Source: an uncultured Woeseiaceae bacterium
GTDB lineage: Bacteria > Pseudomonadota > Gammaproteobacteria > Steroidobacterales > Woeseiaceae
Length of the DNA: 64,000 nucleotides
Assembly (NCBI GenBank): GCA_945788625.1
Contig: CALZMQ010000016.1
Span: 124,001-188,000 of the forward strand
Direction: 5' to 3'
The notes beneath the pieces were generated by a model, which did no database searches, was not told where the DNA came from, and saw nothing but the letters and a program-made list of their open reading frames with translations. The translations under genes and the position numbers were made by a program. Positions 1 to 7,280 of the stretch are shown in pieces. Each line of letters starts with the position of its first letter. Positions within the stretch are counted from its first letter, which is position 1.

Positions 1-93
1 GGCCGAAGTAATGGCGAGCACTTCGGCGACTATCTCGTGCGCTCAGGCGCGGTTCGTCGCATCAGGGTGGGGAAGGACATTCATGAACGCTGA
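1..93 (+). CDS. cysI: C-terminal end of a sulfite reductase hemoprotein-like protein (partial)
   Basis: Frame 1 is open from the window edge to TGA at 91-93, giving 30 residues that contain [14 protein letters not shown]. This resembles the tail of CysI (sulfite reductase beta subunit), which reads FGDF..RAG near its end. CysI reduces sulfite to sulfide with siroheme and a 4Fe-4S cluster; none of those ligands lie in this fragment. The reading frame overlaps the start of cysH by 11 bases, a typical cysI-cysH arrangement, and siroheme synthase is encoded just downstream. The match rests on a short tail recognised from memory, so the family call is moderate. Confidence 0.55.
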   Translation, partial: GRSNGEHFGDYLVRSGAVRRIRVGKDIHER

Positions 94-763
94 AGAGCGG
101 GTCGCCTGGGCCCTGGACAAGCTGCCCGGCCGCCATATCCTGACGTCCAGTTTCGGCGCACAGTCGGCCGTCATGCTGCACCTGGTTACGCGGCAACGGC
201 CCGACATTCCCGTCGTGTTGATCGACACGGGCTACCTGTTTCCCGAAACCTATGCATTCATCGACGAGCTGACGGAACGCCTCGACCTGAACCTGAAGGT
301 GTACAGGCCTGAAATGTCCGCCGCGTGGCAGGAAGCGCGTTTCGGCGAACGCTGGAAGCAGGGACTGGAAGGGCTCGAAGCCTACAATCGGGACAACAAG
401 GTCCGGCCCATGGAACGCGCCCTCGAAGAGCTCGATGCGGGAACCTGGTTTGCCGGTTTGCGCCGTGCCGCGTCGGACAGCCGCGCCGAGACGCCCTTTG
501 CAGACACCCGGGGCTCGCGCTGGAAGGTGCACCCGATTGCCGACTGGACCGACAGGGATGTGCATCGGTACCTGACACGATACGAATTGCCATACCACCC
601 GCTTTGGGAAAAGGGATTCGTATCGATCGGCGACGTGCACACGACGCGGTCACTTGCGGACGCTGGTTCTATCGAGGAAACACGGTTCTTCGGCCTGAAA
701 CGGGAATGCGGGTTGCACGAGCGCAACGTCGGCGCGCCCGCCGAGCGGACCGGGACGGCCTGA
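83..763 (+). CDS. cysH: Phosphoadenosine phosphosulfate (PAPS) reductase
   Basis: Reduces PAPS to sulfite with thioredoxin in cytoplasmic sulfate assimilation. The protein (226 aa) carries the family core SSFGAQSAV near its start, the [10 protein letters not shown] segment, WFAGLRR, and the C-terminal ECGLH motif with the catalytic cysteine near residue 209. The paired cysteines that bind an iron-sulfur cluster in APS reductases are absent, so this is the PAPS type as in Escherichia coli, unlike the APS type of Pseudomonas. I chose ATG 83 because GGGGAAGG lies just upstream and because the residues encoded from ATG 11 fall inside the overlapping cysI-like frame and resemble no CysH. E. coli CysH has about 30 more N-terminal residues. 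It abuts cysB tail to tail, the two stop codons forming TGATCA. Confidence 0.93.
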   Translation: MNAEERVAWALDKLPGRHILTSSFGAQSAVMLHLVTRQRPDIPVVLIDTGYLFPETYAFIDELTERLDLNLKVYRPEMSAAWQEARFGERWKQGLEGLEAYNRDNKVRPMERALEELDAGTWFAGLRRAASDSRAETPFADTRGSRWKVHPIADWTDRDVHRYLTRYELPYHPLWEKGFVSIGDVHTTRSLADAGSIEETRFFGLKRECGLHERNVGAPAERTGTA

Positions 764-1774
764 TCAGGCTGCTTCGATGATGCCGTCGGCGCAGCCGCCT
801 CGCAGCGGCAGCTCCGCATCCTTGAAAAGTTCGTCGATCTCGGTCTGCGATCGCGCCCGGCGCACGTCCTCGAGCAACCGGGCCGACACATGGGGGGCAA
901 AGAGTCGCACGAAGTCGAACATGTAGCGGCGCAGTACAGAATCTTTGCGAAATCCGATCCACGTCGTGCTGCGGGGAAACAGGCCTTCGCCATCGATGAC
1001 CTGAAGGTCCTTCTTGTCCGCGCAATCGGCGGCCATGCTGGCGACGATGCCGACGCCGAGGCCCATGCGAACGTAGGTCTTGATCACGTCGGCATCTCTC
1101 GCGGTGAATACGACGTCCGGATCCAGGCCTTCTTCGGCGAACGCGCGCTTCAGCGACGATTGCCCGCCGAAGCTGAACACGTACGTGACGAGCGGATACT
1201 TTGCCAGGTCATGCAGCGTCACTCTCCGATCCAGTTGCGTGAGCTCGTGGCCCTTGGGAACGATAATCGAACGGTCCCAGTGATAGCTGGGCACGAGCAT
1301 CAGGTCCCCGAACAGGTCTTTCGAACCCGTCGCAATCGCGAAATCGATGTCGTTCGCCGCGACCATGTCTGCTATTTGCTCCGAGGTGCCCTGGTGCAGG
1401 TTGAGCCCGACTTTTGGAAATCGCTCGCGAAATTCGCCAATAATGTCCGGCAGCACGTAACGCGCCTGGGTGTGCGTCGTCGCAATGGACAGCGAACCTT
1501 CTTCCTCCTGGAAATAGTCCGATGCCAGGCTGCGGATATTGTCGACTTCCTGCATAATGATGCGGGCGCGCTCGATGACTTTTTCGCCGGCCGCCGTAAC
1601 GCCGCCGAGGCTCTTGCCCTTGCGCGTGAACAACTGCAGGCCCAGTTCTTCCTCCAGCAACTTCAGTTGTTTGCTGACGCCGGGCTGCGACGTGTACAGA
1701 CGATCGGCCGCCGCGGTGATGTTCAGGCCGTTGTCGACAATCGCAAGCAGGTATTTTAGTTGTTGCAGTTTCAT
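764..1774 (-). CDS. cysB: LysR-type regulator CysB of cysteine biosynthesis
   Basis: Transcriptional activator of sulfur assimilation genes, in E. coli responding to N-acetylserine and sulfide. The 336-aa product starts MKLQQLKYLL and has the N-terminal winged helix-turn-helix (residues 1-60, with LYTSQPGVSKQLKLLEEELG), then a periplasmic-binding-like effector domain with ATTHTQARY, YHWDRSI and DADVIKTYVRMGLGVG, all hallmarks of CysB rather than LysR proteins in general. ATG 1774 is preferred over an upstream in-frame codon at 1819 because CysB proteins begin at MKLQQL. It is transcribed away from cysG, and the region between them contains a tandem AT-rich repeat that is a reasonable CysB target. 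Confidence 0.94.
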   Translation of the reverse strand: MKLQQLKYLLAIVDNGLNITAAADRLYTSQPGVSKQLKLLEEELGLQLFTRKGKSLGGVTAAGEKVIERARIIMQEVDNIRSLASDYFQEEEGSLSIATTHTQARYVLPDIIGEFRERFPKVGLNLHQGTSEQIADMVAANDIDFAIATGSKDLFGDLMLVPSYHWDRSIIVPKGHELTQLDRRVTLHDLAKYPLVTYVFSFGGQSSLKRAFAEEGLDPDVVFTARDADVIKTYVRMGLGVGIVASMAADCADKKDLQVIDGEGLFPRSTTWIGFRKDSVLRRYMFDFVRLFAPHVSARLLEDVRRARSQTEIDELFKDAELPLRGGCADGIIEAA

Positions 1775-1860
1775 CCGACCGATTGCGCTTTGCTGTTCAG
1801 GTATGTGACCACAGATCACGGGCTCAGGTTCAATTCGAGGTGTTCGAGCTTTCGCCTACG

Positions 1861-1892
1861 TATAACAGATTCATATAACACAAGGCTATAAC
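1861..1892. promoter_or_regulatory. Three TATAAC direct repeats at 13-base spacing between cysB and cysG
   Basis: TATAAC occurs at 1861, 1874 and 1887, exactly 13 bases apart, in an AT-rich patch of the divergent cysB-cysG region. LysR-family regulators bind AT-rich sites in such regions, so I infer a CysB-responsive operator or overlapping promoter elements. A possible -10 for cysG, TATAGT, lies further on at 1934-1939 without a good -35. Binding is not shown by the sequence itself. Confidence 0.45.
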
Positions 1893-1967
1893 GGCAGAAA
1901 CCAAGCGTCTTTTTCGCCGCCAGGGGTGCTGGCTATAGTGAGCGTCCACTCACGGCGAGACAGCGCT

Positions 1968-3410
1968 ATGGACTACTTCCCGGCTTTTCTCAATGTGCGC
2001 GGCCGCTCCTGCCTGGTCGTCGGCGGCGGCGACGTCGCATTGCGCAAGGCGCGCCTCCTGTTGTCGGCCGGCGCCGACCTTACAGTTGTTGCGCCTGAAA
2101 CCTGTTTCTCGTTCGCGAACTTCATCGATGACAACGGCCTCTGGACGTTGCGCCGGCGTTTTCGCGATTCGGACATCGACGGCCACTGGCTGGTTGTGAG
2201 CGCGACAGGACAGCCTGCCGTCGAGCGCGCGGTTTACGAAGCAGCGACGGCAGCCGGCGTCTTCTGCAACAGCGTAGACGACAAGGGCAACTGCAGCTAC
2301 ATCACACCCGCGATCGTCGATCGCAGCCCGCTCGTCGTTGCCGTCTCTTCGGGTGGCGCCGCCCCCGTGCTCGCGCGAAAACTGCGGGCGAAGATCGAGA
2401 CACTGCTGCCGGCCGGCTTCGGCCGACTCGCAAAGCTCGCCGACAAATGGCGCGTCCGCGTTGCCGAACGCATCGACGATCTGCGCGGTCGCCGCCGTTT
2501 CTGGGAAGCCGTCTTCGGCGGACCGGCATCCGGGTATGCGATCGGCGGACGCGTTGACGAGGCCGAGCGGGAAATGGCCAGGTTGCTCGCCGATTTCGAA
2601 AATTCGCCTGCAACGGCAGGCGAGGCCTGGCTGGTCGGCGCCGGACCCGGCGATCCGGACTTGCTGACGATAAAGGCTCTCCAGGTCATGCAGGTTGCCG
2701 ACGTTATCCTGCACGACCGCCTCGTATCCGACCAAATCCTGTCGCTCGCGCGCCGCGATGCGGACCTGGTGTCCGTTGGCAAATCGCCGGGGTGCCCCGC
2801 CAACAGCCAGCAGGAGATCAACCGCTTGCTGGTGTCGCTCGTCAAGGCGGGCAAGCGTGTCTGCAGGCTCAAGGGCGGCGATCCGTTCGTCTTCGCGCGC
2901 GGTGGCGAGGAGTACGAAGCCCTGGTAGCCGCGGACCTGCCCTGCGAGGTCGTGCCGGGCATCACGGCAGCCGCCGGCTGTGCCGCGTACGCAGGCATTC
3001 CACTCACTCATCGAGACGTGTCACAGTCGGTCGCGTTCGTCGCCGCGCAAGGTAAGGACTCCGTCGATCGGCTGGACTGGGCGTCGCTGGCGCGGGATCG
3101 GCAAACGCTGGTGTTCTATATGGCCGTGAAGCGTTTTCCCGAACTCATGCAGGAATTGATATCGCATGGACGTCCGGCAAGCACACCCGTTGCGATCATC
3201 GAGCGCGGTACGCAGCCCGACCAGCGAGTGGTGCGCGGCAAGCTCGGGCAACTGGCATTGCTGGGAGAGGCGCACCGCATCAAGGCGCCGGCGATACTGA
3301 TTGTCGGGGAGGTTGCCGCAATGGGTGCGTCGGCAATCCCACACGCTACGGATTGCGCCGACGTGCCCGGGACGCAAAGCGACGTGATTTATGCTAAACA
3401 ACGACCATGA
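1968..3410 (+). CDS. cysG: Siroheme synthase (trifunctional CysG)
   Basis: Makes siroheme, the cofactor of sulfite reductase, from uroporphyrinogen III. The 480-aa protein has the N-terminal dehydrogenase/ferrochelatase half (NAD-binding VVGGGDVALRKARLLL, then SSGGAAPVLAR and GRRRFWE) and the C-terminal SUMT methyltransferase from about residue 222 (VGAGPGDPDLL, then RLKGGDPFVFARGGEE, VPGITAAAGCAAY and PLTHRD). This matches the E. coli CysG fusion in order and length. Start ATG 1968 (MDYFPAFLNVRG) aligns with MDHLPIFCQLRD of E. coli; an upstream TTG or GTG would add residues not found in the family. It is divergent from cysB and 21 bases upstream of cysK, so sulfite reductase cofactor and cysteine synthesis are likely co-regulated. 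Confidence 0.95.
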   Translation: MDYFPAFLNVRGRSCLVVGGGDVALRKARLLLSAGADLTVVAPETCFSFANFIDDNGLWTLRRRFRDSDIDGHWLVVSATGQPAVERAVYEAATAAGVFCNSVDDKGNCSYITPAIVDRSPLVVAVSSGGAAPVLARKLRAKIETLLPAGFGRLAKLADKWRVRVAERIDDLRGRRRFWEAVFGGPASGYAIGGRVDEAEREMARLLADFENSPATAGEAWLVGAGPGDPDLLTIKALQVMQVADVILHDRLVSDQILSLARRDADLVSVGKSPGCPANSQQEINRLLVSLVKAGKRVCRLKGGDPFVFARGGEEYEALVAADLPCEVVPGITAAAGCAAYAGIPLTHRDVSQSVAFVAAQGKDSVDRLDWASLARDRQTLVFYMAVKRFPELMQELISHGRPASTPVAIIERGTQPDQRVVRGKLGQLALLGEAHRIKAPAILIVGEVAAMGASAIPHATDCADVPGTQSDVIYAKQRP

Positions 3411-3431
3411 TCTGACAATCAGGAAAAGAAA

Positions 3432-4385
3432 ATGATCTACAACAGTATTCTCGAGACCATTGGCAACACACCGGTCGTTCGCCTCAATCGCATGGCACCC
3501 GATCACGTGGAGATCTACGTTAAGGTCGAATCGTTCAATCCGATGGCCTCGGTCAAGGATCGGCTCGCGTTCGCGATTGTCAACGACGCCGAGACGCGCG
3601 GTACGCTGAAACCGGGGCAGACCGTGGTCGAGGCGACCTCGGGAAATACGGGCATTGCCCTTGCGATGGTATGTGCGGCCAAGGGTCATCCGTTTGTCGC
3701 AACGATGGCCGACTCGTTTTCCGTTGAACGGCGCAAGGTCATGCGCGGGCTCGGCGCCAAGGTAATCCTGACGCCGGCGGCCGAACGCGGCACAGGCATG
3801 GTCCGGAAAGCCGAAGAGCTGGCGGAAAAGCACGGTTGGTTCCTTGCGCGGCAATTCGAGAACCCGGCCAACCCTGAATTTCATCGCCAGACGACCGGGC
3901 CGGAGATCCTCTCCGACTTCGCGGGCAGGCGACTCGATTACTGGGTCACGGGCTACGGTACCGGCGGCACGATGACCGGTGTCGGCGAGGTGCTGAAGAC
4001 GGCGCGACCCGAGGTCACGATCGTCGCGACCGAGCCCGCCGTTGCGTCGCTGCTCGCCGGCAAAGAATGGAGCCCGCACAAGATCCAGGGTTGGACGCCG
4101 GACTTCATACCCGAGGTTCTGAATCGCGAAGTCTTCGATGAACTGGTGCCTGTCAGCGATGACCGGGCGATCGAGGTCTCGAGAGAACTCGCGGCAACGG
4201 AAGGGATATTCACGGGAATATCGGCAGGAGCAACGCTCGCCGCCGCGCTCGAGACGGCAAAGAAAGCCCCCGCAGGGTCGGTCATCCTGGCGATGCTCCC
4301 GGATACCGGTGAGCGCTACCTGAGTACGCCGCTGTTCGAAGGTGTCAATGAAGGCTCTGACGAAGATTGGCTCGCAGGACTTTAA
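3432..4385 (+). CDS. cysK: Cysteine synthase (O-acetylserine sulfhydrylase)
   Basis: PLP enzyme that makes cysteine from O-acetylserine and sulfide. The 317-aa protein shows ETIGNTPVVRLNRM at its start, the PLP lysine in SVKDRLA (Lys42), the substrate loop TSGNTGIALAM, the phosphate-binding GTGGTMTGVG, and GISAGAT. Residues such as ESFNPMASVKDR, HKIQG and LPDTGERYLST resemble CysK (type A) more than CysM, though the A/B distinction is not certain from reading alone. AGGAAAAG sits before ATG 3432. It follows cysG by 21 bases and probably shares its transcript. No terminator is evident after it. Confidence 0.9.
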   Translation: MIYNSILETIGNTPVVRLNRMAPDHVEIYVKVESFNPMASVKDRLAFAIVNDAETRGTLKPGQTVVEATSGNTGIALAMVCAAKGHPFVATMADSFSVERRKVMRGLGAKVILTPAAERGTGMVRKAEELAEKHGWFLARQFENPANPEFHRQTTGPEILSDFAGRRLDYWVTGYGTGGTMTGVGEVLKTARPEVTIVATEPAVASLLAGKEWSPHKIQGWTPDFIPEVLNREVFDELVPVSDDRAIEVSRELAATEGIFTGISAGATLAAALETAKKAPAGSVILAMLPDTGERYLSTPLFEGVNEGSDEDWLAGL

Positions 4386-4520
4386 ATGTGGTCAAAAAAA
4401 CTCGTAATTGGCTGAATCGGCACGGAAAACTGCGCATAGCTGAGACCTGAGTCACAGCGTTCGGGGGCTTTGGCTGTCATTGTTGCGCATCGAGTGTGGC
4501 GATCGATGCACGGAGCAATG

Positions 4521-6737
4521 ATGCCGGTGGACCAGGACAGGCCGACAACGCGCGACAATATCGGCAAGGCTGCCGGCCTGTTGCACTCGCTGGTGCCGAG
4601 AGCGCAGGTTTTCTGCTTCTACAATCTCGAACGTGACTGCGTCTGGAGCAGTGACAGCGCGGACGATTTCGAAATCGACAATTTCGTCGCTGAACTCCCC
4701 GACGAAATCATCGTCGGCCTCTCCGACAGGGAGGAGATACTCAAACGAACCTTGTCTTCTGCGAGGACCGTGCTGGTCCTGCCCGTGCACAGCGACGAAC
4801 GGGAGATGCTCGGCATTCTCGTCGCATTGTTTTCCAAGAACGCCGGCAAATCGTCGTCCTTCAATCCGAGCATGCTGAAAAGCATACTCGAGCCCGCAGT
4901 TGATCTCATCGGCGAAAGCCTGCGCCTGAGCCGTAAGCTGGCGGAGGTCGAAGGCGGCCTGGAGGACGTCGAGAAAGAGCTGTCGCTCGTCTACCAGGTC
5001 GACGAGAAGATTCACGGGCCGTCGAAACGTCATTCCAGCCTGGCGCAGCTCGTCGGTCAAAGCGGGCGCTATCTCGGCATCAACTACAGTGTGCTGTTGA
5101 TTCCATCGAAACGCATTCGCATCAGCGCAACTCACTCGAGCTGGAAAAACGTCAAACGCAAAGTACTCGACCGCTATCTCATCGACCAGTTATTGCCGAA
5201 GCTGGAAGGGCAACGGCAGCCGCTCGTCTACGAGATTCCAGCCGTGGAGGGGTCCGAAAACGCCGCGGAACAGGGTTACCAGACGCTATTGAGCCCGTTG
5301 CTCGACAAGCAAGGCAATGTGGAAGGCGTGTTTGCGCAATTGGGTCGGGTAGACAAGCGCGAGTTCACGCGCAGCGACCGCCGCTTCATGTCACACATCG
5401 TGCGCAAGGTCGAATACGTCATCGAAAAGTCGTTCGATTCGATGACCGGCCTCATGAATCGCGCCGGATTCGAGGCGCAGCTGCATGAGTCCTGGAAGAC
5501 TCTGAAATCGACCGGAGACGCTCACCGCCTCATCTACTTCGACCTCGACAACCTGCAACTCGTGAACGATAGTTTCGGCCGCAAGGCCGGCGATGACGTC
5601 ATCATGCGGTTCGCCCGATTGCTGGAGGACGACCTGCCCAAGAGTGCCGTCCTGTCACGACTGACGGGCGACGACTTCTGCATGTTGCTGACTCATGCGA
5701 GCGCCGACGAGGCGCTCGAGTACGCGAACATGGTGCGCGAGAATAGCTCGGGTCTGCGCTACCTGGAAGGCGACAAATCGCTGCAGGTGACGATCAGCAT
5801 CGGCATTGCCGAGTTTTCTCGCTCGAACAATGACGAGGGCAGCGCACTGACGACGGCGCGCATGGCCTGCGAAGCGGCCAAGGACCACGGCCGGGATCGC
5901 ATCGAGGTCTACGACGACTGCAATCACAGCATTATCCGCCGCTATGACGACATGCAACTGGTCGCGGAAATCCAGAGGGCGCTCGACGGCGACGAGTTCG
6001 AATTGCGGGCGCAGCCGATCGAGAGCCTCAACGGTTCGGACAATCGTTCTCGTTTTGAAGTCCTGTTGCGCATGGCCGATACGGACGGCAATCGAGTGTC
6101 TACCGATGCATTGTTTTCGGCGGCCGAGCGCTACCACATGATGCCGCAAATCGACCGCTGGGTCGTGTCGACGACCATCGCACAACTGGCGGAGTACGGC
6201 GATGCCATCGAGGGTAATGGCGCCATTTTCTCGATCAACCTGTCCGGGCAGTCGCTGGGCGATGACGACATTTTCGAATTCATCGAGGAGGAGATTCGCC
6301 ACAGTGGATTACCGGCCTCGTCGCTGTGCTTCGAGATTACCGAATCCGCAGCTGTCTCGAATCTGACCAAGGCGCAGACGTTCATCAACCGGCTCAAGGA
6401 AGAGGGTTGTACGATATCGCTCGATGACTTCGGCGCCGGCCTGAGTTCATTCGCGTACCTGAAGAACTTTAACGTCGATATTCTCAAGATCGACGGCAGT
6501 TTTATTCGCGACATCACCGACAACCGGATTTCGGAATCGATGGTCGCGGCCATCACGCAGGTCGCCCAGGTGATGGAGCTGCAAACCGTGGCGGAATACG
6601 TCGAATCCGAGAAAACGCGAAAACTCATCACCAAGCTGGGTGTCGACTTCGCCCAGGGCCACGTCACGGGCAAACCCGAGGCGCTCGAGACGGTCCTGTC
6701 GGAATTCGCGGATTTGAAGCGCTCATCGGCCGTGTAA
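4521..6737 (+). CDS. GGDEF-EAL cyclic-di-GMP signalling protein with degenerate GGDEF
   Basis: Likely cyclic-di-GMP phosphodiesterase. The 738-aa protein has a long N-terminal sensory part (GAF-like, with a predicted coiled stretch near residues 135-160), a GGDEF domain (about residues 310-470) whose signature reads TGDDF near residue 382, and a C-terminal EAL domain. EAL residues look intact: EVLLRM (in place of EALLR), FSINLSG, EITES, LDDFGAGLSS, LKIDGSF, AEYVE and FAQGH. Diguanylate cyclase activity is therefore doubtful while hydrolysis is plausible. No signal peptide or membrane segment is visible, so it should be cytoplasmic. I prefer ATG 4521 because GGAG lies five bases before it; TTG 4470 would only add weak sequence. 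Neighbours give no clue to the signal. Confidence 0.85.
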   Translation: MPVDQDRPTTRDNIGKAAGLLHSLVPRAQVFCFYNLERDCVWSSDSADDFEIDNFVAELPDEIIVGLSDREEILKRTLSSARTVLVLPVHSDEREMLGILVALFSKNAGKSSSFNPSMLKSILEPAVDLIGESLRLSRKLAEVEGGLEDVEKELSLVYQVDEKIHGPSKRHSSLAQLVGQSGRYLGINYSVLLIPSKRIRISATHSSWKNVKRKVLDRYLIDQLLPKLEGQRQPLVYEIPAVEGSENAAEQGYQTLLSPLLDKQGNVEGVFAQLGRVDKREFTRSDRRFMSHIVRKVEYVIEKSFDSMTGLMNRAGFEAQLHESWKTLKSTGDAHRLIYFDLDNLQLVNDSFGRKAGDDVIMRFARLLEDDLPKSAVLSRLTGDDFCMLLTHASADEALEYANMVRENSSGLRYLEGDKSLQVTISIGIAEFSRSNNDEGSALTTARMACEAAKDHGRDRIEVYDDCNHSIIRRYDDMQLVAEIQRALDGDEFELRAQPIESLNGSDNRSRFEVLLRMADTDGNRVSTDALFSAAERYHMMPQIDRWVVSTTIAQLAEYGDAIEGNGAIFSINLSGQSLGDDDIFEFIEEEIRHSGLPASSLCFEITESAAVSNLTKAQTFINRLKEEGCTISLDDFGAGLSSFAYLKNFNVDILKIDGSFIRDITDNRISESMVAAITQVAQVMELQTVAEYVESEKTRKLITKLGVDFAQGHVTGKPEALETVLSEFADLKRSSAV

Positions 6738-6763
6738 GCGACCGGCGCAACGCGCGACGGTGA

Positions 6764-7231
6764 CTAGAATACGCCGGCCTCGAGTCCCGCGGCCATCGTC
6801 AATCCCAGCTCTTCGCAATCGGCGAGCCTGGCCTCGTCGAATTCGCCCTTGATCAGCAGCGGTTCCTGCACTTCCTTGACAGCGAGCCCGGTCAGAATGC
6901 GCCGCACGCTGGAGATCGCACCGCTGCCGTCATTGCCCGCCCTGACGAACAATGCCCATGGGCGGCCGTTGATTTTGTTCTCGCACGGGTAGTAGACGCG
7001 GTCGAGAAAGTACTTCATCGCGCCACTCATGTATCCGAAGTTCTCCGGTGTGCCGAGAATAAAGCCATCCGCCCAGAGCAGGTCTTCGGCATCGGCGTCG
7101 AGCGCCTTTTTCACGCGCACCGCGACGCCATTGATGTCGGCGTGATTCGCACCGCGAATCACGGCCTCTGCCATGCGAGTCGTCGTACCGGATTGCGAGT
7201 GGTACACAATAAGCAGGTGTTTGTCCGGCAT
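6764..7231 (-). CDS. Flavodoxin-like / NADPH-dependent FMN reductase family protein
   Basis: A 155-aa flavodoxin-fold protein. It starts HLLIVYHSQSGTT, the FMN phosphate-binding loop, and has GTPENFGYMSGAMKYFLDR, a WrbA/flavodoxin-type FMN-binding segment, followed by ALFVRAGNDGSGA. The substrate is unknown; members act as electron carriers or quinone or FMN reductases. A longer in-frame reading to 7984 lies over glnE and is discarded; ATG 7231 is the first start that matches the family. It is convergent with the EAL gene and divergent from glnE, whose start is 49 bases away. Confidence 0.75.
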   Translation of the reverse strand: MPDKHLLIVYHSQSGTTTRMAEAVIRGANHADINGVAVRVKKALDADAEDLLWADGFILGTPENFGYMSGAMKYFLDRVYYPCENKINGRPWALFVRAGNDGSGAISSVRRILTGLAVKEVQEPLLIKGEFDEARLADCEELGLTMAAGLEAGVF

Positions 7232-7280
7232 GCAGCGAATACTGCCGGAGTCAACGCGGTTTTTCGATAGACTTCGGGCA

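Noticed and set aside
1939..1954. GTGAG/CTCAC inverted repeat just before cysG considered as operator
   Set aside because: Only five paired bases; expected often by chance, and no second copy was noticed.
3021..4079. 352-codon minus-strand frame opposite cysG end and cysK
   Set aside because: Shadow of two confirmed genes; no ribosome site or domain.
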